Assembly (NCBI GenBank): GCA_041177965.1
Contig: JBEGWF010000012.1
Coordinates: forward strand, 5,318-69,317
Length of the DNA: 64,000 nt
Origin: SXXZ01 sp041177965
GTDB taxonomy: Bacteria; Verrucomicrobiota; Verrucomicrobiia; Limisphaerales; UBA9464
Reading direction: 5' to 3'
Shown piece by piece: positions 55,144 to 64,000 of this stretch. The notes beneath the pieces were generated by a model. That model had not been told where the DNA came from. It worked only from the letters and a program-made list of their open reading frames with translations, and ran no database searches. The number at the start of each line of letters is the position of its first letter. The first letter of the stretch is position 1. Made by a program: the position numbers and the translations under genes.

Positions 55144-56217
55144 ATGAACGCCAGCCCCAACCCCGTCCGCGTCGCCATCGTGGGTGCCTCCGGATATTCC
55201 GGTGAGGAACTCGTGCGACTCCTGCTCCGCCACCCCCGCGCAGAACTGGTCGCAGTCACCTCGCGGCAGAGTGCCGGACAGACCATCGCCCAGGTCTTCC
55301 CGAAGTTCGCCATGCACCCCCGGGCCCGGTCGTTGAAGTTCAGCGATCCCGACACGACCGCCCTCGCCCAACAGGCCGAGATCGTCTTCCTGGCGCTGCC
55401 GCATGGGGTGGCCGCCGAGTTCGCCATCCCGTTGCTGCGGAGCGGTTGCCGGGTCATCGACCTGAGCGCCGACTTCCGCCTGAAGAGCGCGGCGGTGTAC
55501 AAGGAATTCTACGCCCACGACCACCCCGCGCCGGAACTGCTGGCGCAATCGGTCTACGGACTGCCGGAGGTCCATGGAGAGGCGATCCGCGGCGCGCGTC
55601 TGGTGGCTTCGCCGGGGTGCTACCCCACGAGCATCCTCCTGCCGACGCTCCCGCTCCTGCGGGCCGGACTGATCAAGCCCACGGGCATCATCGCCGATTC
55701 CCTCAGCGGCGTGAGCGGAGCGGGTCGCAAGGCCGAGGTCGACTACCTTTTCTGCGAGTGCAACGAGAGCGTCCGCCCCTACGGCGTTCCCAAGCACCGC
55801 CACCTGTCGGAGATCGAGGAGCAGCTCTCGCTGGCGGCGGGCGGTCCGGTCGTCGTCCAATTCACCCCTCACCTCATCCCGGTCAACCGGGGCATCCTGA
55901 CCACGCTGTACCTCGCGCCGAGCCGCCCGTTCTCGAACCCGACCGAAGTGGCCGCCCTGGGAGCCGAGATCGCGGACTGCTACTCGCGGGCCTATTCGGA
56001 GGCGCCATTCGTGCGGCTCCTCGAGGGCAAGGCGCTGCCGGACACCAAGAACGTCGTCGGCACCAACGTGGTGGAGATCGCCTGGCGGCTCGACCCCCGG
56101 ACAGGCCGCCTTGTCGTCATGAGCGCCGAGGACAACATCCTGAAAGGGGCCTCGGGACAGGCAGTGCAGAGCATGAACCTGATCTGCGGCTTCCCGGAGA
56201 CGGAAGGGTTGACCTGA
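55144..56217 (+). CDS. argC: N-acetyl-gamma-glutamyl-phosphate reductase
   Basis: Third enzyme of arginine synthesis, reducing N-acetylglutamyl phosphate to the semialdehyde with NADPH. The 357-residue chain begins with the nucleotide motif VAIVGASGYSGEELVRLL, has active-site Cys159 (ASPGCYPTS), the conserved HR pair of PKHRHLSEIE, and the C-terminal SGQAVQSMNLICGFPE. Length is normal for the long form. It starts at ATG 55144, or GTG 55138. No other arg gene is adjacent. Confidence 0.95.
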   Translation: MNASPNPVRVAIVGASGYSGEELVRLLLRHPRAELVAVTSRQSAGQTIAQVFPKFAMHPRARSLKFSDPDTTALAQQAEIVFLALPHGVAAEFAIPLLRSGCRVIDLSADFRLKSAAVYKEFYAHDHPAPELLAQSVYGLPEVHGEAIRGARLVASPGCYPTSILLPTLPLLRAGLIKPTGIIADSLSGVSGAGRKAEVDYLFCECNESVRPYGVPKHRHLSEIEEQLSLAAGGPVVVQFTPHLIPVNRGILTTLYLAPSRPFSNPTEVAALGAEIADCYSRAYSEAPFVRLLEGKALPDTKNVVGTNVVEIAWRLDPRTGRLVVMSAEDNILKGASGQAVQSMNLICGFPETEGLT

Positions 56218-56357
56218 CCGTTCCCCGCGCCGCCGCGATCCGGACCGGACCGCAGCGCCCCCGGGCACCCCGAAGAACCGGGGTCCGCGAGGCCTGCGCC
56301 TATTGCCCGAACCGGCCTGCGAACCTATCCTGAGGGCGCTGCTTGAGAATTTGAACC

Positions 56358-56951
56358 ATGAGTGAGACTCCGACCGCTGAAAATCCCATCCCGCCCGGCG
56401 ACGCCACCCCCGCCTCCTCCGCGGCCCAAGGCACCACCCCGGAGGCTTCCTCCGCCGACCCGATGAAGGCGCAACTCGCCGAGGCCCAGGACCGCTACGT
56501 CCGGTTGTACGCCGATTTCGAGAACTTCAAGAAACGGGCCGCCCGCGAGCGCGACGAAGTCCGGCGCGCCACGACCGAATCGGTCCTGGGCCGGCTGCTG
56601 CCCGTGCTCGACACCTTCGAGATGGCCATGCAGGCCGCCTCACTGCCCAACACCACCGTCGATTCGCTCCGGGCCGGGGTCGCCATGATCCAGGGGCAGT
56701 TGCGGAACACCGTGGCCGACTACGGCGTCGAGGAGATCGACGCCGTGGGCAAGCCGTTCGATCCGGCCCTGCACGAGGCCCTCTCCCAGCAGGAGACCAC
56801 CGAGGTCGCCGAGGGTCTGGTGCTCTCCCAGAACCGGAAGGGCTACCGGATGAAGGATCGCCTGCTCCGACCCGCCGCGGTGGTCGTGGCCCGCAAGCCG
56901 GGTTCCGCGATCGATACCCCCCCGATCGACAACCCCCCGAGCCAAGCCTGA
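56358..56951 (+). CDS. grpE: Nucleotide exchange factor GrpE
   Basis: Co-chaperone that releases ADP from DnaK. A Pro/Ala/Ser-rich acidic N-terminus precedes the long coiled coil (AQDRYVRLYADFENFKKRAAR), and the C-terminal beta domain has GVEEIDAVGKPFDPALHEAL and GYRMKDRLLRPAAVVVARK. 197 residues is normal. dnaJ begins 3 nt after its stop, so the two are co-translated. No dnaK is in the window and no CIRCE element was seen upstream. Confidence 0.95.
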   Translation: MSETPTAENPIPPGDATPASSAAQGTTPEASSADPMKAQLAEAQDRYVRLYADFENFKKRAARERDEVRRATTESVLGRLLPVLDTFEMAMQAASLPNTTVDSLRAGVAMIQGQLRNTVADYGVEEIDAVGKPFDPALHEALSQQETTEVAEGLVLSQNRKGYRMKDRLLRPAAVVVARKPGSAIDTPPIDNPPSQA

Positions 56952-56954
56952 ACC

Positions 56955-58115
56955 ATGGCCGCATCCAAGAAGCGCGACTATTACGAGGTCCTCGGGGTCG
57001 ACCGGAGCGCCACGCCCGAGCAACTCAAGAAGGCCTACCGGAAGCTGGCCGTCCAATACCATCCGGACAAGAACCCCGGCGACAAGGAGGCCGAGGAGAA
57101 GTTCAAGGAACTGGGCGAGGCCTACGAGGCGCTGAACGACCCTCAGAAACGGGCCGCCTACGACCAGTACGGCCATGCCGCCTTCGATCCGCGCATGCGG
57201 GCCGGAGCCGGCGGGGGCCGGGGCGCTGGCGGCTTCCACGATCCCGCCGACATCTTCCGCGAGGTCTTCGGCGGCGGCGGCGGTGGCGGGAGCATCTTCG
57301 AGCAGTTCTTCGGCGGTGGGGGCGGCGACGATGACGAACCCGCCCACGGCGAGAACCTCCGCTACGACCTAGAGATCACCCTCGAGGAGGCGGTCAACGG
57401 CACCGAGAAGGAACTCACCTTCACCAAGCCCGTCCGCTGCGAACCCTGTGGGGGCGCGGGCGCCGAGAAGGGCTCCAAGACCGTGACCTGCCAGACCTGC
57501 GGCGGCCGGGGCCAGGTCACCCGCAATGCGGGCATCATCATGATGCGCCAGACCTGCCCCCGGTGCTCGGGTTCCGGCAAGGTGATCGAACGGCCCTGCC
57601 GCACCTGCTCGGGCGAGGGCCGGGTCAACCAGAAGGCCTCGGTCCGCATCCGTATCCCGGCCGGTGTCGACACCGGCGTGCGGCTGCGATCCTCGGGCAA
57701 CGGGGCGGCCGGCGTCCGCGGGGCGCCCAACGGCGACCTGCACGTCATGATCCACGTCCAGGAGCACGAGATCTTCGGGCGCAATGGCCGGGATCTCACC
57801 TGCGAGGTGCCGATCCGTTTCGTCCAGGCGGCCCTCGGCGGCGAGATCGATGTCCCCACCCTCACCGGAAAGGCCCGCATCGCCATCCCTTCGGGAACCC
57901 AGTCCGGAAGCACCTTCCGGCTCAAGACCCGGGGTGTGAAGGATCTGCAGGGCGGTGGACAGGGCGACCTGCTGGTGACGGTCCGCGTCGAGATCCCCCA
58001 ACGCATGAACGCCGCCCAGCGGGCCAAGCTCGAGGAGTTCGCCGCGCTCTGCGACGAGAACGTGAACCCGCAATCCAAGGGGTTCTTCGAGAAGGCACGG
58101 GACTTCTTCAAATAG
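56955..58115 (+). CDS. dnaJ: Chaperone DnaJ (Hsp40)
   Basis: Type I J-domain protein, 386 residues, that stimulates the DnaK ATPase and binds unfolded chains. J domain with HPD at residues 36-38 (YHPDKN), a Gly/Phe-rich linker (about 75-125, with runs of Gly), four CxxCxGxG zinc motifs (CEPCGGAG, CQTCGGRG, CPRCSGSG, CRTCSGEG), and the C-terminal substrate domain. All Cys pairs are present. It follows grpE by 3 nt and precedes rsmE by 31 nt. Confidence 0.97.
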   Translation: MAASKKRDYYEVLGVDRSATPEQLKKAYRKLAVQYHPDKNPGDKEAEEKFKELGEAYEALNDPQKRAAYDQYGHAAFDPRMRAGAGGGRGAGGFHDPADIFREVFGGGGGGGSIFEQFFGGGGGDDDEPAHGENLRYDLEITLEEAVNGTEKELTFTKPVRCEPCGGAGAEKGSKTVTCQTCGGRGQVTRNAGIIMMRQTCPRCSGSGKVIERPCRTCSGEGRVNQKASVRIRIPAGVDTGVRLRSSGNGAAGVRGAPNGDLHVMIHVQEHEIFGRNGRDLTCEVPIRFVQAALGGEIDVPTLTGKARIAIPSGTQSGSTFRLKTRGVKDLQGGGQGDLLVTVRVEIPQRMNAAQRAKLEEFAALCDENVNPQSKGFFEKARDFFK

Positions 58116-58146
58116 CCCTCCGGGTCGTCCGGGCCGCTCCACCGCC

Positions 58147-58956
58147 ATGCACCGCTTCCATTGCCCACCGGACCGGTGCCGGGAACCCGTGTTCGCCCTC
58201 GGCGACGCGGAGGCCCGCCACGCGTCCCAGGTCCTGAGGCTGCAACCGGGCGACCGGGTGGAGATCCTCGACGGCCGGGGCGGCCTCGTCGAGGCGGAGG
58301 TCCTCTCGTCCGGCCGGAAGGGCGTGGAGGTGCGGGCCCTGCATCGACACCTCCAGGCCCGGCCGCCCCGGGACATCGTGCTGTTGCAATCGCTCCTCAA
58401 GGGGAAGGCGCTGGAAACCGTCCTCGAGAAGTCGGTCGAGCTCGGGGTCTCCCGCGTGGTCCTGCTCGAGACCGACCACTGCGTGGCACGCGTGCCATCG
58501 ACGGAGGTCGAGCGCAAACGCTCGTCCTGGACCCAGACGCTCATCGAGGCCTCCAAGCAGTCGCGGAACGCCTGGCTGCCCGAATTGACCGGTCCCGTGC
58601 CCCTGACCCGGGCTGTGGAGGGCCTGCGGGCCGCGGGCCGCAGCCGACTCTTGGTCGCTTCGCTGGCGCCGGGAACCCCCTCCCTCGGTTGCGTGCTGCG
58701 GGCGCTCCCCCCATCGCCGGACGACGCCCCCATGGCCATCGCCATCGGTCCCGAGGGCGACTTCAGCCCACGGGAACTGGAACACTTCCGGACCGCGCAG
58801 GCGCACGCCGTATCGCTCGGACCGTTGATCCTGAGGGCCGAGACCGCCGCGATCGCGGCCCTGGCGATCCTGGCAGATGTCCTCCGGGGATGGCGGACGG
58901 GCGAACCCATCCCTCCCGCCGGTGACTCCGACCGGCCCACCCCTCTCCCGACATGA
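58147..58956 (+). CDS. rsmE: 16S rRNA (uracil-1498-N3) methyltransferase RsmE
   Basis: SPOUT-class RNA methyltransferase of 269 residues. An N-terminal PUA-like domain (ARHASQVLRLQPGDRVEILDG) is followed by the knotted catalytic domain with LLQSLLKGKALETVLEKSVELG, IGPEGDFSPRELE and LGPLILRAETAAIAALAIL, the SAM-binding trefoil-knot signatures. Its stop overlaps the next gene by 4 bp. rsmE often follows dnaJ in bacteria, which fits here. Confidence 0.93.
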   Translation: MHRFHCPPDRCREPVFALGDAEARHASQVLRLQPGDRVEILDGRGGLVEAEVLSSGRKGVEVRALHRHLQARPPRDIVLLQSLLKGKALETVLEKSVELGVSRVVLLETDHCVARVPSTEVERKRSSWTQTLIEASKQSRNAWLPELTGPVPLTRAVEGLRAAGRSRLLVASLAPGTPSLGCVLRALPPSPDDAPMAIAIGPEGDFSPRELEHFRTAQAHAVSLGPLILRAETAAIAALAILADVLRGWRTGEPIPPAGDSDRPTPLPT

Positions 58957-60944
58957 CTCCACTCCGGGCACTGGCCTTGATCACCGCCGGAATCCTGGGT
59001 CTGGCCGCGGCGCCACCCGCGCCATCCCGGATTCCCCGGGAAGCCTTCACCCTGAGCCCCTTCGATTGGATCCCGATCGTGCCTCAGGTCCGGGTGATTC
59101 CGGTGACCTTCCCGGAGAACCGGCCCATGGGGTACATCCATGCGCTGGCCTCCACGGGGGATCGGCTCTGGATCTCGGCCCACCCGTTCGGCGACACGAA
59201 TCTGCCCCCGAATGCGGGCCGGCTCTGGAGCTATCTGCCCGGCGGCGATCGAATCGAACCGGTCACCGGGATCCTTCAGGGACACGCCGTCACCGGCCTT
59301 CGGGCCCGCGACAAGCGACTCTGGTTGATGATCGACGGAGGCTTGGCCCGGTTGGATGCCGTGGACTTCGCCGTGGATCCGTTCGGACAGCCCCAGGGAA
59401 TGACCAGCACCCACCCCCCTGCGGTCGCCGAGACACGGCGGGGATTCTTCGCGCTGGGCGACTCCGGGGCGCTGTTCCGACTGTCACCCGATGAACGGGG
59501 CTTCCTGAAGATCGATGCGGCGCCCCCGGCCCCGGGCGACCGCGATACTTCCGCCTGGAGATTCCTCGCCGGTTCCGGCGACTGGCTACTGGCGGCGACC
59601 GACCGGCGACTGGCCCTCCGTCAGGCCGACGCCCTGCGCTGGAATCCGCAACCGCCCGCGCTCAAGCCCCGATCCCCGGAGTTGGATCCGCTGGGCATCA
59701 CGGCCGTTTGTCCCGACGGCGAGGGCGGATTCTGGATAGGCACCGACGCGGGCCTCGGATTCCTCCAGGCGGAGACGGGCAACGTGCAGTTCCGGGAACG
59801 GACCAGAGGCGTGGCCGTTCCCGGCGGCCTCGGGATCCCCATCGCCGCGGGCATGCAGCCCACGTCGGCGGCGATCGAGGCGGCCCGGGCGCGGGTGGCC
59901 GAGGGCATCCGGGAGCGGATGAGGCTCCGGGCACGACTCGCCCGCGCATCCCGCGAGACCGGCGTCCCCGTCGATCCGGTCACGCCCACCAGCCGCATCC
60001 CCGGGGGAGTCCGGGCCCTGGCGATGGACCGGGGATTCCTGTGGGTGGCGGCGGTGGACCCCCGGGTCCCGATGCGCTCACGCATCCTCCTCTTCCACCC
60101 CGGCAGCCGGAAATGGGTCGGCGGGTTCTCCTTCGCTTTCCCGGTGACGGCCCTCGCGGTCGACGACCGGTACCTGTGGGTGGGCGCCGACACCCAGTTC
60201 ACCCGGGCCACCCCGCTGCACGCGGTCGAGAAGTCGACCCTGCTGTCCATTCCCGCCCCCCGCTGGATTCCCGACGCCCTCGAGGCCGACGACATCCGCG
60301 CCCGGGTCGCCGCACTGCCCGCGTCGGAGAAGGCCGTGTTCGCCTTCTTCTCGGGCGACCCCGCCGGGGTGCTTCGATGGACCGAGGGCGAGGGTCTGAC
60401 CGACGAGCAGGGCTTCCTGCGGGCGCTGAGCTATGATCCGGTCGGACTGAACCAGCCGGACCAGATGGCCCTGCACCTGCGCCGTCTGGTGCTCCGCCAC
60501 CCGGACAGCGTCTTCACGGGTCTGGCCACCGCCCTTCTGGAACGTCTGCCGACGTCGGCCGGCACACCGCAGGAGGCCTCCCGGTCCGCCGGCCCGGATG
60601 GCGCCGGAGCTTCCCCGGTCCCGGAGGTCGGCAGCTCCCCCGCTCCGCCGGTCCCGACGCAGTCCCCACGGCCAACGGTTCCCGATGCCCCATCCCCCGG
60701 GCCCGCCACGGCACCCGCGACGACGAACGCCGTCACCCCATCCCGCCCATCGACGGCCCCGGCCTCCGAGGCCGCCCGGGTGCTGACGCGCCGCGACCTC
60801 AACCGCGACGGACGGTTGAATCTCGTGGAATGGCGTCTGTGGCGCGGTCCGAAGGCAGAGCTGAAGAACTGGGACCGCGATGGTGACGGACATCTGGACC
60901 CGACCGAATTAGGAGCCTTCCTCGACGCGAACCCGGGTCCGTGA
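58953..60944 (+). CDS. Exported protein, propeller-like with C-terminal EF-hand/dockerin-type calcium motifs
   Basis: A 663-residue protein with a signal peptide (MTPLRALALITAGILGLAAA). Repeated RLWISAHPFG, RLWLMIDGG, GGFWIGTDAGLGFL, FLWVAAVDP and YLWVGADTQF stretches, each with an aromatic Trp, suggest a beta-propeller. A Pro/Ala/Ser/Thr-rich linker (about 530-610) leads to two calcium-binding loops, DLNRDGRLNLVEW and DRDGDGHLDPTEL. Its start overlaps the rsmE stop by 4 bp, so it is translated with a housekeeping RNA-methylation gene, an unrelated partner. No catalytic motif recognised. Confidence 0.72.
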   Translation: MTPLRALALITAGILGLAAAPPAPSRIPREAFTLSPFDWIPIVPQVRVIPVTFPENRPMGYIHALASTGDRLWISAHPFGDTNLPPNAGRLWSYLPGGDRIEPVTGILQGHAVTGLRARDKRLWLMIDGGLARLDAVDFAVDPFGQPQGMTSTHPPAVAETRRGFFALGDSGALFRLSPDERGFLKIDAAPPAPGDRDTSAWRFLAGSGDWLLAATDRRLALRQADALRWNPQPPALKPRSPELDPLGITAVCPDGEGGFWIGTDAGLGFLQAETGNVQFRERTRGVAVPGGLGIPIAAGMQPTSAAIEAARARVAEGIRERMRLRARLARASRETGVPVDPVTPTSRIPGGVRALAMDRGFLWVAAVDPRVPMRSRILLFHPGSRKWVGGFSFAFPVTALAVDDRYLWVGADTQFTRATPLHAVEKSTLLSIPAPRWIPDALEADDIRARVAALPASEKAVFAFFSGDPAGVLRWTEGEGLTDEQGFLRALSYDPVGLNQPDQMALHLRRLVLRHPDSVFTGLATALLERLPTSAGTPQEASRSAGPDGAGASPVPEVGSSPAPPVPTQSPRPTVPDAPSPGPATAPATTNAVTPSRPSTAPASEAARVLTRRDLNRDGRLNLVEWRLWRGPKAELKNWDRDGDGHLDPTELGAFLDANPGP

Positions 60945-60988
60945 AACCGCGACGACCGCGGGCCCAACCGCGGGACCGGGTCCCGTCG

Positions 60989-61522
60989 TCACCAGGACAC
61001 GGCGGCCGTCATGCGGGTGCCGAAGCGGTTCTTGTAGAACAACTGCCGGTGGGTCGCGCCGAATTCGTGCACCATCTTGGTGATCTTCACGTCGAAGCAG
61101 CAGTACTCGGCGATCTCCATCATCTTGCCCGCGCGGTACCATTCGATGGCCTGGAGACCCTCGCTGGTCTTGCCCAGACCGAAGGTCGCCTCGGCGATGG
61201 AGTCCAGGGACAGCCGGTGCTTCAGGGTCTCCATCAGCTTGACCAGCATGTCGAGGGTGGGCAGCTGGGTGAGGTCGAAGACGGTGTATCCGTGGAGCAC
61301 CTCGTAGTCGAACCGGAGGTTGTTGAACCCGACGACCAGATCGGCCCGCTGGAGTTCGCGGATGAGGGCGTCGACCCGGTCCTCACCGTAGATCTCGTAG
61401 CCGCCGCGCGCCGTGGAGTAGGTGACCCCCAGGCTCATCCGCATGTCCCGGATGTTGGACCAGCCGCCCACCTCGTCGGCCGACTTCTGCGTCTCCAGAT
61501 CGAAATAGACGATGTTCCTCAC
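60989..61522 (-). CDS. RNase H-like / DEDD-type 3'-5' exonuclease domain protein
   Basis: A 177-residue protein with the acidic set of DnaQ-like nucleases: YFDLETQ (Asp and Glu, residues ~6-10), FNNLRFDYEVL (Asp) and EIAEYCCFDVKIT (Tyr-Asp), as in the YprB/RNase_H_2 group. GTG at 61522 (VRNIVYFDLETQ) puts the first motif at the N-terminus and is chosen; upstream frame is antisense. Role probably DNA or RNA trimming, inferred from family only. Divergent from eno. Confidence 0.72.
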   Translation of the reverse strand: MRNIVYFDLETQKSADEVGGWSNIRDMRMSLGVTYSTARGGYEIYGEDRVDALIRELQRADLVVGFNNLRFDYEVLHGYTVFDLTQLPTLDMLVKLMETLKHRLSLDSIAEATFGLGKTSEGLQAIEWYRAGKMMEIAEYCCFDVKITKMVHEFGATHRQLFYKNRFGTRMTAAVSW

Positions 61523-61660
61523 CGCGCCCGGTGTCCGGGAAAAACCGCCCGAGGTCAAGCCGGTGGAATCTCCGGTCTGAGGTCCCCTGGCGGCCGATTT
61601 TCCCCTGCGAGCCGTCCACGGCGGGAGGCACCACCGGCCCGGTCGGCGGCCGCGGTCTCC

Positions 61661-61689
61661 TTGACGGTCGGGGGCGCGTGCGGTTTTCT
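61661..61689 (+). promoter_or_regulatory. Possible eno promoter
   Basis: TTGACG at 61661-61666 with TTTTCT 17 bases later (61684-61689). The -35 is good and the -10 is weak; position about 32 nt before the eno ATG fits a promoter. Confidence 0.35.
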
Positions 61690-61720
61690 CGGTGTTTCGG
61701 AACGAAACCTGAACACGTAC

Positions 61721-63010
<1,290 letters not shown>

Positions 63011-63050
63011 CGCCGGGCGGCGGAGTATCGCAAGAACCCCCGCGCCTTCG

Positions 63051-63084
63051 GGCCCGGAGACCGTTCCAGGTCTCCGGGCCTTTT
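63051..63084 (+). terminator. Terminator after eno
   Basis: A perfect 12-bp GC-rich stem (GGCCCGGAGACC at 63051-63062 with GGTCTCCGGGCC at 63069-63080) with a 6-base loop is followed by TTTT (63081-63084). This ends eno transcription. Confidence 0.9.
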
Positions 63085-63164
63085 CGCGTCGACGGATCGC
63101 GTCCCCGGCACCCGCCCCATCTTTCGATTGGCGGAAGCCACGGTCCGCGCCCTACCGTCGGCCC

Positions 63165-64000
63165 ATGATGCGTCTGTGGCAGTTTGTCGGATGGGTGATG
63201 CTCCTGTGCGGGACGGTGCGGGCGGCGAGGATGATGCCGCTCGAGACCCGCACCAACGACACGATCTTCTTCTCATACGCACAATCCCCGGATGGCCGCT
63301 GGATCGCCGGTGGTTCCCAGGTTCGCAAGGACCCGGTCGCCACCAACCAACCCCCGTCGGGCGGGACGGTGGCGCTCTGGCGGGCCGCGGACGGCCGGCG
63401 CGAGGTGGACCTGGGCGGACACGGGGCGACGGTGAACTGGATGCAGTTCTCGGAGGACGGCAAGACCCTGGTCAGCGCCAGCGGCACTTCCGGCCTTCTG
63501 AAGGTGTGGTCGATCCCGGACGGCGCCCTGCGGCACAGCCTCCAGCTCAAGGAACCGATCATCGCCTCCTCGACCCTCGGTTCGCAGCTGGTCTGCGCCC
63601 TGTCGCCGGACGGCAAACGGCTGGCGGCGGCCGGGGCGATCGTCAAGCCGGTCGGCATCAGCCAGACCTCCGAGGCCGCGACGCTCATGGTCTGGGACCT
63701 CACGACGGGTCGGGTGCTCTGGACCCTGCCGCAGTGCGGCGTGGGCACCCTGGCCTTCACCCCGGACGGGCAGACGCTGCTGGCCTACAGCCGGACCATC
63801 GTTTGGGAGGAGATCCGGGGATTCCACTCGGCGCGCATCGCCGATGAACGCCTGATGTCCTGGAACGCCTCCAACGGCGCCACGAACCTCATGTCGCCCA
63901 TCCCGGGCATGAATCCGAGCCACCTGGTCGTCTCACCGAAGGCGAGCGCCGTGCTGGCTCTCTCGGGCGACCGGAACACCTGGTACGACCTCAAGACCGG
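63165..64000 (+). CDS. Exported WD40-repeat protein (partial, cut by window edge)
   Basis: Reading is open from ATG 63165 (or 63168) to the right edge, 278 codons, so the C-terminus is missing. An N-terminal signal-like stretch (MMRLWQFVGWVMLLCGTVRA) is followed by WD40-type blades: FFSYAQSPDGRWIAGGSQ, GTVALWRAADGRREVDLGGH, VNWMQFSEDGKTLVSAS, LLKVWSIPDGALRHSL, LMVWDLTTGRVLWTLP. The repeated SPDG/SEDGK and VW motifs are classic. Likely a periplasmic or surface propeller of unknown ligand. Confidence 0.8.
   Translation, partial: MMRLWQFVGWVMLLCGTVRAARMMPLETRTNDTIFFSYAQSPDGRWIAGGSQVRKDPVATNQPPSGGTVALWRAADGRREVDLGGHGATVNWMQFSEDGKTLVSASGTSGLLKVWSIPDGALRHSLQLKEPIIASSTLGSQLVCALSPDGKRLAAAGAIVKPVGISQTSEAATLMVWDLTTGRVLWTLPQCGVGTLAFTPDGQTLLAYSRTIVWEEIRGFHSARIADERLMSWNASNGATNLMSPIPGMNPSHLVVSPKASAVLALSGDRNTWYDLKT

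Noticed and set aside
56218..56357. CIRCE heat-shock operator before grpE
   Set aside because: No TTAGCACTC/GAGTGCTAA inverted repeat is present in this gap.

Overview
The window is strongly GC-rich bacterial chromosomal DNA. Gene content points to Verrucomicrobiota, probably a Limisphaerales/Pedosphaera-like lineage: EboD- and EboE-type proteins, a ThuA-domain secreted protein, a Tat-exported sugar-phosphate-isomerase-like protein, lamin-tail-domain and WD40 exported proteins, and a GspGHIJKLMD cluster. This placement is inference from gene content. No rRNA, tRNA, CRISPR array, prophage or insertion sequence was recognised.

Layout. 1-8.3 kb: an FtsX-like permease cut by the left edge, the GTPase EngB, an SDR oxidoreductase, an EboD-type sugar phosphate cyclase, an MMPL/HpnN-like RND exporter and a primary-type sigma factor. 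8.6-16.3 kb: exported ThuA and lamin-tail proteins, EboE, HisS, and ilvB preceded by what looks like a transcription attenuator (Val-rich leader peptide plus an intrinsic terminator 62 nt before the start codon). 16.5-35.8 kb: a type II secretion/type IV pilus-like operon (gspG, H, I, J, K, a PilM-PilN type gspL, a gspM/PilO-like gene, a secretin and a lipoprotein). 35.9-53.7 kb: mixed metabolic and accessory genes: GDP-fucose synthase, PolX, a PfkB kinase, ilvE, peptide-ABC ATPases, a beta-barrel protein with a Met/His/Cys-rich N-terminus, a solitary flhA divergent from an NtrC-type regulator, and a ClC channel. 53.8-64 kb: a repeat-bearing intergenic region followed by housekeeping genes rplM-rpsI, argC, grpE-dnaJ, rsmE and eno, then a WD40 protein cut by the right edge.

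The outstanding feature is the secretin at 23472-35285. It is about 3937 residues long (normal GspD is roughly 600-800) and carries an N0 domain, about 43 tandem N1-type ring-building domains counted by eye, and one ordinary C-terminal secretin pore domain. Its stop codon overlaps the start of a small lipoprotein gene (TGATG), which is therefore a candidate pilotin. The four minor pseudopilins, the major pseudopilin and the inner-membrane platform proteins precede it in one nearly gap-free operon. The ATPase (GspE), GspF and the prepilin peptidase are not in the window. If every N domain stacked as a ring, the periplasmic conduit would be far longer than a usual periplasm, so the geometry of this machine is an open question.

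Long antisense open frames, including two of over 1600 codons opposite the secretin gene, follow from GC-rich codon usage and were not annotated.
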